A stretch of DNA of 55,825 bases from Deltaproteobacteria bacterium (lineage in GTDB: Bacteria > Myxococcota_A > Polyangia > Polyangiales > Ga0077539). The stretch is taken from contig CANJUR010000026.1 of assembly GCA_947477565.1 (NCBI GenBank), positions 1-55,825 on the forward strand. The letters run 5' to 3'. The position numbers and the translations under genes were made by a program. Below are positions 44,869-53,700 of this stretch, in pieces. The stretch's first letter is position 1, and the number at the start of each line of letters is the position of its first letter. Under the pieces are notes generated by a model. That model did no database searches. It was not told the origin of the DNA and saw only the letters and a list, made by a program, of their open reading frames with translations.

Positions 44869-45977
44869 CGGGTGCGCTTGTAAAACGGCGTCTTCACGAC
44901 GATCGCGTTGCCAATGCGCCCTCGCTCCGGGTCGCGCAACCGAAGCGCCGAACCCACCGCCGCCGACCCCGCCGGAACATACGCGAGCCCGAGGTTCTTC
45001 CCCAGGGTCGGGGAAGGCGAACCGCTCGTCACCATGCCCACCTGCTCATCGGCGTCATTGATCACCCACCAATGGTCGCGCGCGATGGCCTTGTCGGTCA
45101 TCTCGAAGCCCACCAACTTGCGTGCAAGACCCGCCTCCTTCACGGCCAGGAGCGCGGTGCGTCCAATGAAGTCCGCTTTGTCGAAACGAACCACCCAACC
45201 GAGCCCAGCCTCCAGGGGGTTGGTCGTGTCGTCGATGTCGTTGCCGTACAGCGCCATCCGACACTCCAACCGCAGCGTGTTGCGCGCGCCCAGACCCGCC
45301 GGACGAAGCCCCGCCGACTCGCCCGCCGCCATCAGCGAACGCCAGATGCGAGCCGCTTCACCCGGCGGACAGAAGATCTCGACGCCGTCCTCACCCGTGT
45401 AGCCCGTGCGCGACACCGTGCAGTCCACATTGAAAACAGGCATGTCGGCGAAATGAAAGGCAGGCAACTCCTCGGCGCGACCGTCCGCCACGCCGCTGCG
45501 AAGAATCTCCATCGCACGCGGACCCTGCAGGGCAATCAGGGCCGTGTCGTCGGAAATATCCCGAACCTCGTGAGTGGCACTCAACTGCTGATTGAAGTGA
45601 CCCACGATCTTCTCGCGATTGGAGGCGTTACACACCACCAGCACGTTGTCCGCCGCCACCCGATAGATGATCAGGTCGTCAAGGATGGTGCCGCCTTCGT
45701 TGCAACACACCGTGTAGCGCGCCTGACCATCCATCAGACCCTGCACGTCGTTGGTCACAAGACGGTCCACCGCGAGCGTGGCGCCAGGACCCGACACCAC
45801 CAGTTCGCCCATGTGCGAAACATCAAACAAGCCCGCGGACTTGCGCACCGTGTGGTGCTCGTCCACCAGGCCCGTGTACTGAACCGGCATCGAGTATCCC
45901 GTGAAGGGAACCATCCGGGCCTTCGCGCGGAGATGCTCGTCGTAGATCGGAGTCTTCTTCAATGAGGATTGTTCCAT
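44865..45977 (-). CDS. gcvT: glycine cleavage system T protein (aminomethyltransferase)
   Basis: 370 residues. Family motifs run throughout: KTPIYDEHLRAKARMVPFTG, SAGLFDVSHMGELVVSGPGA, GGTILDDLIIYRVAADN, SRTGYTGEDGVEIFCPP, GLGARNTLRLECRMALYGND and the folate-domain end GMVTSGSPSPTLGKNLGLAY. GcvT releases ammonia and transfers the aminomethyl carbon to tetrahydrofolate in the glycine cleavage complex. Its partners gcvH and gcvP are not adjacent within this window. Only a few tens of bases separate its ATG from the divergent lipase gene, leaving no room for a glycine riboswitch. Confidence 0.96.
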   Translation of the reverse strand: MEQSSLKKTPIYDEHLRAKARMVPFTGYSMPVQYTGLVDEHHTVRKSAGLFDVSHMGELVVSGPGATLAVDRLVTNDVQGLMDGQARYTVCCNEGGTILDDLIIYRVAADNVLVVCNASNREKIVGHFNQQLSATHEVRDISDDTALIALQGPRAMEILRSGVADGRAEELPAFHFADMPVFNVDCTVSRTGYTGEDGVEIFCPPGEAARIWRSLMAAGESAGLRPAGLGARNTLRLECRMALYGNDIDDTTNPLEAGLGWVVRFDKADFIGRTALLAVKEAGLARKLVGFEMTDKAIARDHWWVINDADEQVGMVTSGSPSPTLGKNLGLAYVPAGSAAVGSALRLRDPERGRIGNAIVVKTPFYKRTR

Positions 45978-46012
45978 GGCGCGGGGACGGTATCAGACAA
46001 CCCAAACGATGG

Positions 46013-47101
46013 GTGTATCGTCACCCCATCACCTCCGTGCGAACACTCTCCCTCGGCGTCATCCTCCTACTCGGGTGCTCCTCTGGAGTGAGCACCACGG
46101 TGACCCACTCCGATATCGGCGACACCAGAACCGCTCTCCCCGACCTGAGCGTCGTACCCGACCTCGCCGAAGACCGCACCCCCGACGCCGAAACCCCACC
46201 CCCCATCGACGTCGCCCCCATCCCCGAAGCCGGCGTCGTCGAGCGCGGACCCTTCCCCATCATCCTCGTGCATGGGTTCGCGGGCTTCCAGGGCATCGGC
46301 CCGTTGACGTACTTCTATCGCGTCGCGGATGACCTCCGGCGACGCGGCGAGGTCGTCTATGAGCCCGAACTCCCACCCTTCGCCCCACCGCCCACCCGCG
46401 CTCCCGTCCTCGCCGCTGCCATTCGACAGGCGCTCGCCGAAACCGGGCGCTCCAGGGTCGTTCTCATCGCGCACTCCCTCGGGGGACTCGATGCGCGCTA
46501 CCTCATCTCCACCCTCGGAATGGGCGACCGCGTCGCCGCACTCGTCACCGTCGCCACCCCACACCGCGGAACCCGCCTCGGCGACGCCTTCGCAGGCCTT
46601 CTCCCGGGCATCAACCTCGGCATCCTCGACGCCACCGCGACCGCCATCGGGGCCGTCTACAACGACGCCCCCGGGCGCGCGGAGATTCGCACCACCCTCG
46701 CCGCCCTCTCCGAACGCGACGCCATCGTCTTCAATGCACACAACCCCGACGATGCGCGCGTGCGGTACTACTCCGTCGCCGGGCGCTCCAATCGACGCGA
46801 TGGCCACGCCGTCTGCGGCGATGCGGTTGTTGCCAATCAGCCATCCCGGGTGGACGTTGCCTTCCTGCTCATCGCCCCGTTGACCCTCTTCCTCGAAGGC
46901 AACGACCCCGACCATCTCGTCAACGATGGCCTCCTCACCGTCCGCAGCGCCCGCTGGGGAACCTTCCTCGGCTGCTACCCCGCCGACCACTTCGACGAAG
47001 TCGGACAGATCGCCCACCAGGGCCCGGACTTTATCTCCGGCTTCGATCACATCGCCCTGTATCGCGACCTCGTGCGACGCCTCCGCGACGACGGATTCTG
47101 A
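46013..47101 (+). CDS. LipA-type lipase/esterase lipoprotein
   Basis: About 362 residues. The N-terminus ends in an LLLGC lipobox (TLSLGVILLLGC); the exact start is uncertain (GTG 46013 or 46037). A Pro/Asp-rich linker is followed by an alpha/beta hydrolase fold: oxyanion region FPIILVHGFAGF, nucleophile in IAHSLGGLDAR (Ser about 155), Asp in NDGLLTVRSARWG and His in YPADHFDEVGQ. These match the true lipases of Pseudomonas/Burkholderia (LipA), including the calcium-site-type Asp region. It should hydrolyse acyl esters outside the cytoplasm. No foldase (lif) gene is adjacent. It is divergent from gcvT. Confidence 0.88.
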   Translation: MYRHPITSVRTLSLGVILLLGCSSGVSTTVTHSDIGDTRTALPDLSVVPDLAEDRTPDAETPPPIDVAPIPEAGVVERGPFPIILVHGFAGFQGIGPLTYFYRVADDLRRRGEVVYEPELPPFAPPPTRAPVLAAAIRQALAETGRSRVVLIAHSLGGLDARYLISTLGMGDRVAALVTVATPHRGTRLGDAFAGLLPGINLGILDATATAIGAVYNDAPGRAEIRTTLAALSERDAIVFNAHNPDDARVRYYSVAGRSNRRDGHAVCGDAVVANQPSRVDVAFLLIAPLTLFLEGNDPDHLVNDGLLTVRSARWGTFLGCYPADHFDEVGQIAHQGPDFISGFDHIALYRDLVRRLRDDGF

Positions 47102-47119
47102 ACGGAAGAGCCGCACTCC

Positions 47120-47158
47120 GTTCGTCCCCCAGTGCGAGAGAGCGCCCGCGGGACGAAC
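47120..47158 (+). terminator. terminator-like hairpin after the lipase gene
   Basis: GTTCGTCCC (47120-47128) pairs perfectly with GGGACGAAC (47150-47158) across a 21-base loop that can itself form a short stem. It starts 18 bases after the lipase stop. No T tract follows. Confidence 0.4.
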
Positions 47159-47196
47159 ACGAAGGCTTCCGCCACCGCCACGAAGGCTTCCGCCAC
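47158..47196. repeat. two 18-bp direct repeats in intergenic DNA
   Basis: CACGAAGGCTTCCGCCAC occurs at 47158-47175 and again at 47179-47196, a 21-base period. The core GCTTCCGCCAC is present again in inverted form further on (47303-47313 and 47324-47334). No gene overlaps. The arrangement looks like a degenerate family of short intergenic repeats. Confidence 0.6.
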
Positions 47197-47272
47197 GAAA
47201 AAATACGCGAATTCCCGCACTTTACCGACCTTCCGTGGGAGGCCGGAGACCGTCGTCGCCGAGAAATGACTG

Positions 47273-47350
47273 AATTGCCGCGGTAACGAAGGCTTGCCGT
47301 TGGTGGCGGAAGCACTCCGGCGCGTGGCGGAAGCGTCCACGACGGCAATT
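47273..47350. repeat. 78-bp element with 8-bp inverted ends
   Basis: AATTGCCG (47273-47280) and CGGCAATT (47343-47350) are perfect inverted repeats. Between them are two copies of GTGGCGGAAGC (47303-47313, 47324-47334), which are reverse complements of the repeat core upstream. This could be a small mobile or REP-like element; no duplicated flank is evident. Confidence 0.45.
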
Positions 47351-47373
47351 TCCCCAGAGCCGCCGTCAGAGAC

Positions 47374-47853
47374 TCAGCGCGAAGAAGCATCCGGCGTGTG
47401 AAGGGCACCGCCATCCCCAGCACCGGGACGGATGGCCTCCGCCGTCGGAAGGATCAGATCGACGCGCCAATGGCCGCCCTCGCGAACCAGTGGGACGTCC
47501 GCCACCCCGCCGGCCGTACCCCGTACCGTCACCACCGCACGGTCGTCAGACACCCGCGACGCCATCGACGAAGGATCGAAATCCAATCGAAGCCGGATGC
47601 GCCCCGGGGCGAGCATCTCCCAGGGCTGGAGTTCCCACCCGGAAAGCTGCGAGGCCTGCTGCGCGCGGTCGTTGAGGGCGTCTTGCGCGCGCTGCGAGAG
47701 CAGGCCGAACATTCGCTGCCGGGCCGTGTTGTCGTTGCGCGCCGATTGCGCCGCCCGCGCAAAGGCCTCCACCGTCGCCTCGGGGGTCTCCCCTGGCGCG
47801 CGATTGCACGCCAGCAACAACACTACCCCCGCAATGATCCGCCGCGCGCTCAT
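47374..47853 (-). CDS. lipoprotein with nuclear-transport-factor-like region
   Basis: 159 residues from ATG 47853. The N-terminus SARRIIAGVVLLLAC is a lipoprotein signal. The mature part has a helix (ATVEAFARAAQSARNDNTAR), further helices, and a beta-rich end (RAVVTVRGTAGGVADVPLVR then EGGHWRVDLILP). This has the look of an NTF2-like or DUF4878-type fold: an alpha helix, then a curved sheet with a GGHWRVD strand. The assignment is by pattern only. Its start overlaps the stop of the upstream gene (ATGA), forming a two-gene unit. Confidence 0.7.
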   Translation of the reverse strand: MSARRIIAGVVLLLACNRAPGETPEATVEAFARAAQSARNDNTARQRMFGLLSQRAQDALNDRAQQASQLSGWELQPWEMLAPGRIRLRLDFDPSSMASRVSDDRAVVTVRGTAGGVADVPLVREGGHWRVDLILPTAEAIRPGAGDGGALHTPDASSR

Positions 47854-48455
47854 CGCACCCGCGTCAGGCCCGCGTTCACCATCGTGCGAAACACCACGCC
47901 CGCCAGTGCCTCCACGGCACTGTCGTCCCGCCCCGTCCCCTGCGCATCCCAGGGCTTCGCGGAGACGTACCGGGCCGCCACCCGCAGCGACCACGCACTC
48001 CGCTCACCGATATAAATCGGGAGGTCCGCGCCACCGCCCAACACGTAGGCCACGCCGCTCGCGTCACGCGAACCCGGCCGCACCCACGCCGCACCCAACT
48101 CCAGGCCAATGGAGTCCAGGAAGAGATCGAACCAGCCCGGTCCGCGCTCCAGATCGAAAGACCAACGAGCAAAGAAAGCCGGACGAAAATCCACCGCAGC
48201 AAACGCATGGTCGAAGCGCGACGCCGAAAAAGCCCGGTCGTAGCCCAGCACCACGCCCACCATGTCCAGCGCGCGCGCCCGCAGCGCGACCGATCCGACG
48301 CCAGACCACGCGCCCGTATCACTGGCCCCGCCGAGCACCTCCGCGGAGAGGGACAAGTCGCCCCGAAGGCGGCCAGAGACGCCGTCCCGCCCCTGCGCAG
48401 CAGCGGGTAAAGCAACGGAGAATGTTAGACCAGTCAGTAAAACAAGGGCGCGCAT
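47850..48455 (-). CDS. exported outer-membrane-beta-barrel-like protein
   Basis: 201 residues from ATG 48455. A signal peptide (MRALVLLTGLTFSVALPAAA) is followed by alternating beta strands (SGRLRGDLSLSAEVLGGASD, VGSVALRARALDMVGVVLGY, WSLRVAARYVSAKPWD), as in small outer-membrane barrels or periplasmic beta domains. A longer ORF runs upstream, but it has no signal peptide at its start. It is coupled to the following lipoprotein gene (ATGA overlap) and divergent from the propeller-lipoprotein operon, with about 150 bp between starts. Confidence 0.65.
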   Translation of the reverse strand: MRALVLLTGLTFSVALPAAAQGRDGVSGRLRGDLSLSAEVLGGASDTGAWSGVGSVALRARALDMVGVVLGYDRAFSASRFDHAFAAVDFRPAFFARWSFDLERGPGWFDLFLDSIGLELGAAWVRPGSRDASGVAYVLGGGADLPIYIGERSAWSLRVAARYVSAKPWDAQGTGRDDSAVEALAGVVFRTMVNAGLTRVR

Positions 48456-48609
48456 CGACCGCTTTCTGGGGCGCAGACCCTTAGCACGCCCAGGGCTGTG
48501 CCGTATCCGCACGGGGGCCTGACCGCGGTGTCGTGCCGAAAACGCACGATCCGCTGCGCAACAAGGGAATGTATCGAGTGGCCCGCATTGTGCTGCTGGG
48601 TGGAGAATC

Positions 48610-50286
48610 GTGAAACAAAAGATGATGGTGGGAGTCGGGCTCCTCGTGGCCGCCGCGAGAACCCTGGGCGGGTGCGGGAGCGACTCGAGTACCGCGGCGC
48701 CAGGCGATTGGGACGGGAGGTTCAACGTAGACGCGGGAGTCACCTCGGACCTCGGAGCAGCGCCGCGCGCGGACGCGGGATTGCCACCGGAAATCGAGGA
48801 GCAACGGGCCTTCGAGACGCCACAGGCGGGGTCGCGATTCGTCTACGTGGCCAATCCGCGGAGAGACAACGTCGCGGTCATCGACTCGCGCACGCTCGCC
48901 ATCACGTCCGTCGAGGCGGGGGACGGGCCGACCTACCTCGTGACCGTTCCGGAGCGGGACGGAACCGCCATCGACGAAGCCCTCGTCATCAATGCAAACG
49001 CCTCCACCGCGACGCTGCTGCGCACCACCACCGCGGGCGCCACCACCACCGTGCAACTGCCCGTAGTCGCAGGCGCCAACGCCATCGCGGTCGCGCCGAA
49101 TGGGCACTACGCCGTGGTCTATCTGGACACCTCGCGGCCCAACCAGGGAGTGCCCGCAGGGAGCTTCCAGGAGGTCGCGGTGCTGCGCCTCGATCCCGGG
49201 ATGGAGCGCGGACTGCTCCTCTCCGTGGGTTTCAGGCCGGTGAGCGTGGTGTTTAGCGCCGACGGGCAAACGGGGTTTGTCATCACCGAAGATGGCGTGT
49301 CCATCTTGCGGTTTGGCGCGCTGACGGGGCCCGCACTGGTGCCGACGGTGTCGTTTTATGACGACCGCATCGTGACACCCACGGACGCCGGGAGGGTCGA
49401 CGCAGGGGCGGTTCTTCCGCGAGACGCGCGGGCGCAGGACGTGTCGGTCACCCGCGACGGGCGATACGCCATTGCGCGCTTCGCCGCGAGCCCCGCCATG
49501 CGGGTCGTCGATCTGATGAGCCGAACCGTACAGACCCTCGACCTCGGCTCGGAGATCACCGACCTCGACATCGCTCCCGATGGGACGTTTGCACTGGCCG
49601 CCCTGCGAGGCGAGTCGCGAGTGCTGCGGATTCCCATCCCAGGCGGGTTCAATGACCCATCCCAGCGACGATCGATCGACCTGCCGGGCGAAGCGGTGGG
49701 ATCCATCACGCTGAGCCCGGATGGCGCGCGGGCGCTGGTGTACAGCACCGCGGCGATGACCGAGCGCGCGACGCTGCTCGACCTCGTGGGCACCACTCCC
49801 CCGGCGGTGCTGCGACTGCGCAAGACCGTGCGCGCGGTGGCGTTTGCGCCGGGCGGCGAGTCGGCGCTCATCGTTCATGGGAGAAGCGAAGGGAGCCCCA
49901 CGGAGGCCGGACTCGACCTCGAAGCACAGATCGACCGCTCGTATGGGTATTCGTTGTTGAATGTCGCCGAGCGCTTCACCCGACTCCAGTTGACGCCGGC
50001 GGATGTCGGTCCGTTTGCGCTGGTGCCGGGGGGGTCGCACGCGTTTGTGCTGCTGCGCGACGACGCCCGGAGAGTGAGCGTCGCACAGCGGATCACCCTC
50101 GCCAGCCTGACCATTCAAGACATCTCTCTGGGCTCGCCGCCGGTCTCCGTCGGCGCCGTCCCCGCGACGGAGCGGGCCTTCATCGGACAAGACCACCCGG
50201 AAGGCCGCATCACCTTCGTCGATTGGAACACCGGTAGCCAACAATCCATTACGGGCTTCGAACTCAACAGTCGGATCGTGGAGTGA
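48610..50286 (+). CDS. lipoprotein with seven-bladed-propeller-like domain (first of pair)
   Basis: 558 residues from a GTG. The signal (VGVGLLVAAARTLGGC) has an LGGC lipobox. After an acidic linker the protein is a string of YVTN-type blades: RFVYVANPRRDNVAVIDSRT, NAIAVAPNGHYAVVYLDTSR, QDVSVTRDGRYAIARFAASP, ITDLDIAPDGTFALAALRGE, VGSITLSPDGARALVYSTAA. This pattern is typical of secreted beta-propellers that bind partners or surfaces. The function is unknown. The downstream gene overlaps by one base, and the third gene is an outer-membrane barrel, so the three probably form one envelope complex. Confidence 0.82.
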   Translation: MKQKMMVGVGLLVAAARTLGGCGSDSSTAAPGDWDGRFNVDAGVTSDLGAAPRADAGLPPEIEEQRAFETPQAGSRFVYVANPRRDNVAVIDSRTLAITSVEAGDGPTYLVTVPERDGTAIDEALVINANASTATLLRTTTAGATTTVQLPVVAGANAIAVAPNGHYAVVYLDTSRPNQGVPAGSFQEVAVLRLDPGMERGLLLSVGFRPVSVVFSADGQTGFVITEDGVSILRFGALTGPALVPTVSFYDDRIVTPTDAGRVDAGAVLPRDARAQDVSVTRDGRYAIARFAASPAMRVVDLMSRTVQTLDLGSEITDLDIAPDGTFALAALRGESRVLRIPIPGGFNDPSQRRSIDLPGEAVGSITLSPDGARALVYSTAAMTERATLLDLVGTTPPAVLRLRKTVRAVAFAPGGESALIVHGRSEGSPTEAGLDLEAQIDRSYGYSLLNVAERFTRLQLTPADVGPFALVPGGSHAFVLLRDDARRVSVAQRITLASLTIQDISLGSPPVSVGAVPATERAFIGQDHPEGRITFVDWNTGSQQSITGFELNSRIVE

Positions 50287-51887
50287 TGAACGTGCGCAAC
50301 CCTTCCTTCAATCGACACCGCGCCGTCGCGCTCGCCGTCGCCCTCACCGCCTGCGCCGACCGCGACCCGCGCTTCGCCCTCTCCATGGCGACTCTCCCGC
50401 CGGTCGCCGCCGGTAGCGCGCTCGTCTACGTGCAACCCGCGCTCTCCCGCGCCACCGTCGTGGACCTCACGCAACCCACCCCTGCCGTTCGCCAGGTGGC
50501 CGTCGGCGACGACCCTGTGTTGGTTCGTGCACGGGTGACCCACGACGAAGCCCTGGTGCTCTCCCGCGGCCAGCGCGGCTCCCTCGGCGTGGCCCCTGCG
50601 CCCGCCTCCCTCACCGCCATCACCGCAGCCGGAACGGCCCGCCGCTGGACCCTCGGCTCGCCCTTCAACGCCCTCGCGCAAAACGGCGACGGCCATTACG
50701 CGATCGCGTACTTCGACCGCAACGCCAGCGCCGGGCGGTTGCTCTTCAATCCCAACGAGATCGCAGTGATCGACCTCGATCGCACCGCAGTCGCAGGCAA
50801 CCCGGTGATTCGCACGGTGCGGAGCTTCGGTGGAGTGCCCAATAGCGTCGTATTTTCCCCGACGATGACCGTCGGTGGACAGCCCCGGACGCTCGCGGTG
50901 GTGCTCTCCGACGCGTACGTCACGCTGATCGACCTGACGCACCCGGAGCGCAGCGAGGTGACGGTGCGGCTTACGCTGCCGGAAGACACGCGCGCCATCG
51001 CTCCCGCGCAGGTGGTCTTCGATACCGACAACGCCACGATGTACCTCCGGGCGGATCAGTCGAATGACCTCTACGTGCTGCGCCTGGTGACGGTGACGCC
51101 GGAGTCCGCCACGGGGAATGACTTCCGCCCGGCGCTCAACCAGCTCGCCGCGGGCATGCGCCCGGCTGATCTCGCCCTCTTCGGCGAACCCAATGCCCGA
51201 AAGCTACTGGTGGTGTCCCCCGGCAGCCGCGATGCGCGGGTGATCGATACCGTGGCCAATACGACCACGGTGGTTCCGCTCGATGCGGTGTCGAATCGGG
51301 TGCTGTTGTTTACCGGGCCGTCGCCTCGAAGCGCGACGCCTGCGCTGCGCGCGCTGCTGTATGCCACTGCGGGGGTGGCCAGCGCGGTCAGCTTCGTCGA
51401 GCTTACGGACATCGAATCGCGGCGCTCGCAAAACGTCGAGACCCTGCAACTCGGGCGGATTATCAATCAGGCATTGCCGCTGCCCGAGCGCGGAGTGGTG
51501 ATGTTTGGTCACCCGACGAGCTCCATCGGGAGCCTCTCGCTGCTCGATCTGGGACGACGAACGGCGGCGCCGATCTTCTCGGAAGTAGCCCTGGAGAATG
51601 CCCGCTTCGACGACGATCGGCAGGCGATCTGGGTGGCGCCGCAAACCGGCGAGCGCCTCGGGTTCATTGAACTCACCAACTTCCGCCCAGGGGAAGTACG
51701 ACTCGATGCGCCGATTACGGACGTGATCCCGGTGTCGATCGGGACAACCCGGCGGGTGGTCGCGTTGCACGAATCACCGGACGGATGGATCACCGTGGTC
51801 GATGGGACGGATGTGACAAGGCAGAACGCGCAGTCACTGCGGGGTTTTCTCCTGAATGGCTTGTTGAATGAAGGGGAGTCACAGTGA
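50286..51887 (+). CDS. lipoprotein with beta-propeller-like domain (second of pair)
   Basis: 533 residues from ATG 50286; a GTG at 50283 is an alternative. The signal (RHRAVALAVALTAC) has an ALTAC lipobox. The mature part again shows propeller-like strands (SALVYVQPALSRATVVDLTQ, NALAQNGDGHYAIAYFDRNA, QVVFDTDNATMYLRADQSND, SLSLLDLGRRTAAPIF), related in layout to the preceding protein, so the pair may have arisen by duplication. It overlaps the neighbours by one base at each end. A partner role with the outer-membrane barrel that follows is inferred from the operon. Confidence 0.8.
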   Translation: MNVRNPSFNRHRAVALAVALTACADRDPRFALSMATLPPVAAGSALVYVQPALSRATVVDLTQPTPAVRQVAVGDDPVLVRARVTHDEALVLSRGQRGSLGVAPAPASLTAITAAGTARRWTLGSPFNALAQNGDGHYAIAYFDRNASAGRLLFNPNEIAVIDLDRTAVAGNPVIRTVRSFGGVPNSVVFSPTMTVGGQPRTLAVVLSDAYVTLIDLTHPERSEVTVRLTLPEDTRAIAPAQVVFDTDNATMYLRADQSNDLYVLRLVTVTPESATGNDFRPALNQLAAGMRPADLALFGEPNARKLLVVSPGSRDARVIDTVANTTTVVPLDAVSNRVLLFTGPSPRSATPALRALLYATAGVASAVSFVELTDIESRRSQNVETLQLGRIINQALPLPERGVVMFGHPTSSIGSLSLLDLGRRTAAPIFSEVALENARFDDDRQAIWVAPQTGERLGFIELTNFRPGEVRLDAPITDVIPVSIGTTRRVVALHESPDGWITVVDGTDVTRQNAQSLRGFLLNGLLNEGESQ

Positions 51888-52594
51888 TGAACGCCCGCAG
51901 AATGGCAATGTTGGGAGTGGCCCTGGGAGCGATGGCCTGGTCGGGCGGCGCAGAAGCGCAGACGCGCCGGGTGGATGCTCCGTGGCGGATTTCCTTCGAG
52001 GTGGGCGGTCGCTGGCACCAGGACCGCGGCCTGGATGCCTTCGGGACGACGCGATCGCCGCCGGTGACCGGGCTCTCCTTTGGGCGCGACCTGGCGACCA
52101 TCGGCGAGCGCGCGACGCTGGCGCTAGACGTCCAGTGGAACGCCGAAAACTTCAGCGGACGACTGCGGGATTCCCTGCAGAGCCGACTGACGGCGCACTC
52201 CCTGAGCGCGGGCGCAACGCTGCGGGTGCGCACCCGGTGGTGGCTGGAGCCGTACGCGCGAGTCGCAGCGGGAGCGCTGTATTCAGACCTCCTGCTGACG
52301 CCCGAGTCGGCCACGACGCAGGGGTCGTCCCTCACCGGGGACGAGTGGACCTTCCTGGCGACCGGTGGGATCGGCGCGCAGGTGACGACGGCGCCGTTTC
52401 TGGGGCGGCTACGGTTGGCGGTGGCGATTGAAGGCGGGTATCAGCTCGCGTTGTCGCAAGGGATGCGAGTGCACCCGAAGGCGTTGGCGAATGACGCCGC
52501 GCAGGCCGATCGACTGCCCACGACGGACACCTCACTCGGGACGCTCAATCAGAGCGGTGGGTATCTGCGGGTGCTGCTGGGACTGCGGTTCTAG
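51887..52594 (+). CDS. outer-membrane beta-barrel protein
   Basis: 235 residues from ATG 51887 (AGGGGAG upstream). A signal peptide (MLGVALGAMAWSGGAEA) precedes alternating strands: WRISFEVGGRWHQDRGLDAF, ATLALDVQWNAENFSGRLRD, SAGATLRVRTRWWLEPYARV, LRLAVAIEGGYQLALSQGMR. The protein ends with YLRVLLGLRF, a terminal Phe typical of BAM-assembled barrels. Eight or more strands are likely. It is the third gene of the operon after two propeller lipoproteins. Its stop overlaps the stop of the convergent peroxiredoxin gene (CTAG). Confidence 0.8.
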   Translation: MNARRMAMLGVALGAMAWSGGAEAQTRRVDAPWRISFEVGGRWHQDRGLDAFGTTRSPPVTGLSFGRDLATIGERATLALDVQWNAENFSGRLRDSLQSRLTAHSLSAGATLRVRTRWWLEPYARVAAGALYSDLLLTPESATTQGSSLTGDEWTFLATGGIGAQVTTAPFLGRLRLAVAIEGGYQLALSQGMRVHPKALANDAAQADRLPTTDTSLGTLNQSGGYLRVLLGLRF

Positions 52595-53052
52595 GCGAGG
52601 GCCTTCTTGACGGCGTCGAGGTCGGGGAAGACTCCAGGGTGTTCCCCGACCCAGGCGTAGGTGATCACGCCGTTGGCGTCGATGACGAAGACCGCGCGGT
52701 CGGAGACGCCCTTCATCCCAAAGGCGAAGTCTTCACGGTAGACCTCATAGGTGCGAGTGACGGTCTTGTTGAAATCCGAGAGAAACGGAAACGTCGCATT
52801 GGACTCGGCGGCAAACTTCTCGAGCGTCCACGGGGTGTCTACGCTGATGGCGATGGGCTGGGCGTTGAGGGCCTCGTAGGTGCTGTAATCCTCGGCGATG
52901 GTGCACATCTCCTTGGTGCAGACACCGGTGAACGCCGCTGGGAAAAACAGCAGCACGACCTGCTTGCCGCGCAGGGAAGACAGCGTGAGCGTGTCGCCGG
53001 GCTTCGAGGGGAGGGTAAAATCAGGGGCCTGGGTGCCGATGGTGAGTGCCAT
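52591..53052 (-). CDS. thiol peroxiredoxin (AhpC/TSA family)
   Basis: 153 residues from ATG 53052. The peroxidatic Cys is Cys45 in FFPAAFTGVCTKEMC, with Cys50 nearby; the surrounding Thr42 and a downstream Arg (about residue 115) fit the active site. FTLPSKPGDTLTLSSLRGK and VISVDTPW-type strands complete the thioredoxin fold. It reduces hydrogen peroxide and organic hydroperoxides in the cytoplasm (no signal peptide). The close pair Cys45/Cys50 is typical of the AhpE/BCP-related group, though the exact subgroup is uncertain. Confidence 0.9.
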   Translation of the reverse strand: MALTIGTQAPDFTLPSKPGDTLTLSSLRGKQVVLLFFPAAFTGVCTKEMCTIAEDYSTYEALNAQPIAISVDTPWTLEKFAAESNATFPFLSDFNKTVTRTYEVYREDFAFGMKGVSDRAVFVIDANGVITYAWVGEHPGVFPDLDAVKKALA

Positions 53053-53232
53053 GACGATGGAGATACTCCTTTGGGGAATGCGATGGAACGTCCAACGGGG
53101 GTGTAGATGCTCGTCGGCGGGGGGAAGGATGCATCGGCAGGATGGAGTTGCACGCCGCGCGGGAGGGGAGCCCGGTGCTTGCCAAGGGGGCCCTGGAGCG
53201 TCTAAAAGGCGCGGCGAAAGGGACCAAACACA

Positions 53233-53652
53233 ATGGCAACCGAACTGACTCTTGCGATGATCAAGCCCGACGCCGTGGAGAAGAACCTCGCGGGAGCGAT
53301 TCTCGCGCACATCGAGAAGGCCGGATTCACCCTGCGCGGCGTGAAGCGCATGCATCTCACCAGGGCCCAGGCCGAGGGCTTCTACGCGGAGCACAGCGCG
53401 CGCGGCTTCTTCGGCGAGCTGACGACGTTTATGTCGCGTGGCCCGGTGTTTGTGCTGGCGCTCGAGGCCGACGGCGCCATCGCGAAGTGGCGCGAAGTCA
53501 TGGGCGCGACGGACCCGGCGCAGGCCGCGGACGGCACGATTCGCAAGCTCTTCGGCGCCAGCAAGGGCGAAAACGCCACGCACGGCTCGGACTCCACCGC
53601 CAGCGCGGCGCGCGAGATCGGCTTCTACTTCGCCGGCATCGAGCTGCTCTGA
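53233..53652 (+). CDS. ndk: nucleoside diphosphate kinase
   Basis: 139 residues, normal length. The family starts with [17 protein letters not shown] and includes [19 protein letters not shown], and the phosphorylated histidine is His117 in [14 protein letters not shown]. Ndk transfers the gamma phosphate of ATP to other NDPs and keeps NTP pools balanced in the cytoplasm. The ORF sits between peroxiredoxin (divergent) and the oxidoreductase gene 48 bp downstream. Confidence 0.97.
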   Translation: MATELTLAMIKPDAVEKNLAGAILAHIEKAGFTLRGVKRMHLTRAQAEGFYAEHSARGFFGELTTFMSRGPVFVLALEADGAIAKWREVMGATDPAQAADGTIRKLFGASKGENATHGSDSTASAAREIGFYFAGIELL

Positions 53653-53700
53653 TTCCGACCGCGTCACCGCGGCCCTCTCCACCGGCGTAGCGTCGGAACC

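Noticed and set aside
45978..46012. Search for a glycine riboswitch upstream of gcvT
   Set aside because: Only a few dozen bases separate gcvT from the divergent lipase gene, too short for the aptamer.
47031..47423. Minus-strand ORF (130 codons) over the intergenic repeats
   Set aside because: Its sequence is made of the repeat motif and Arg/Ser-rich filler and has no ribosome binding site; the repeats explain it.
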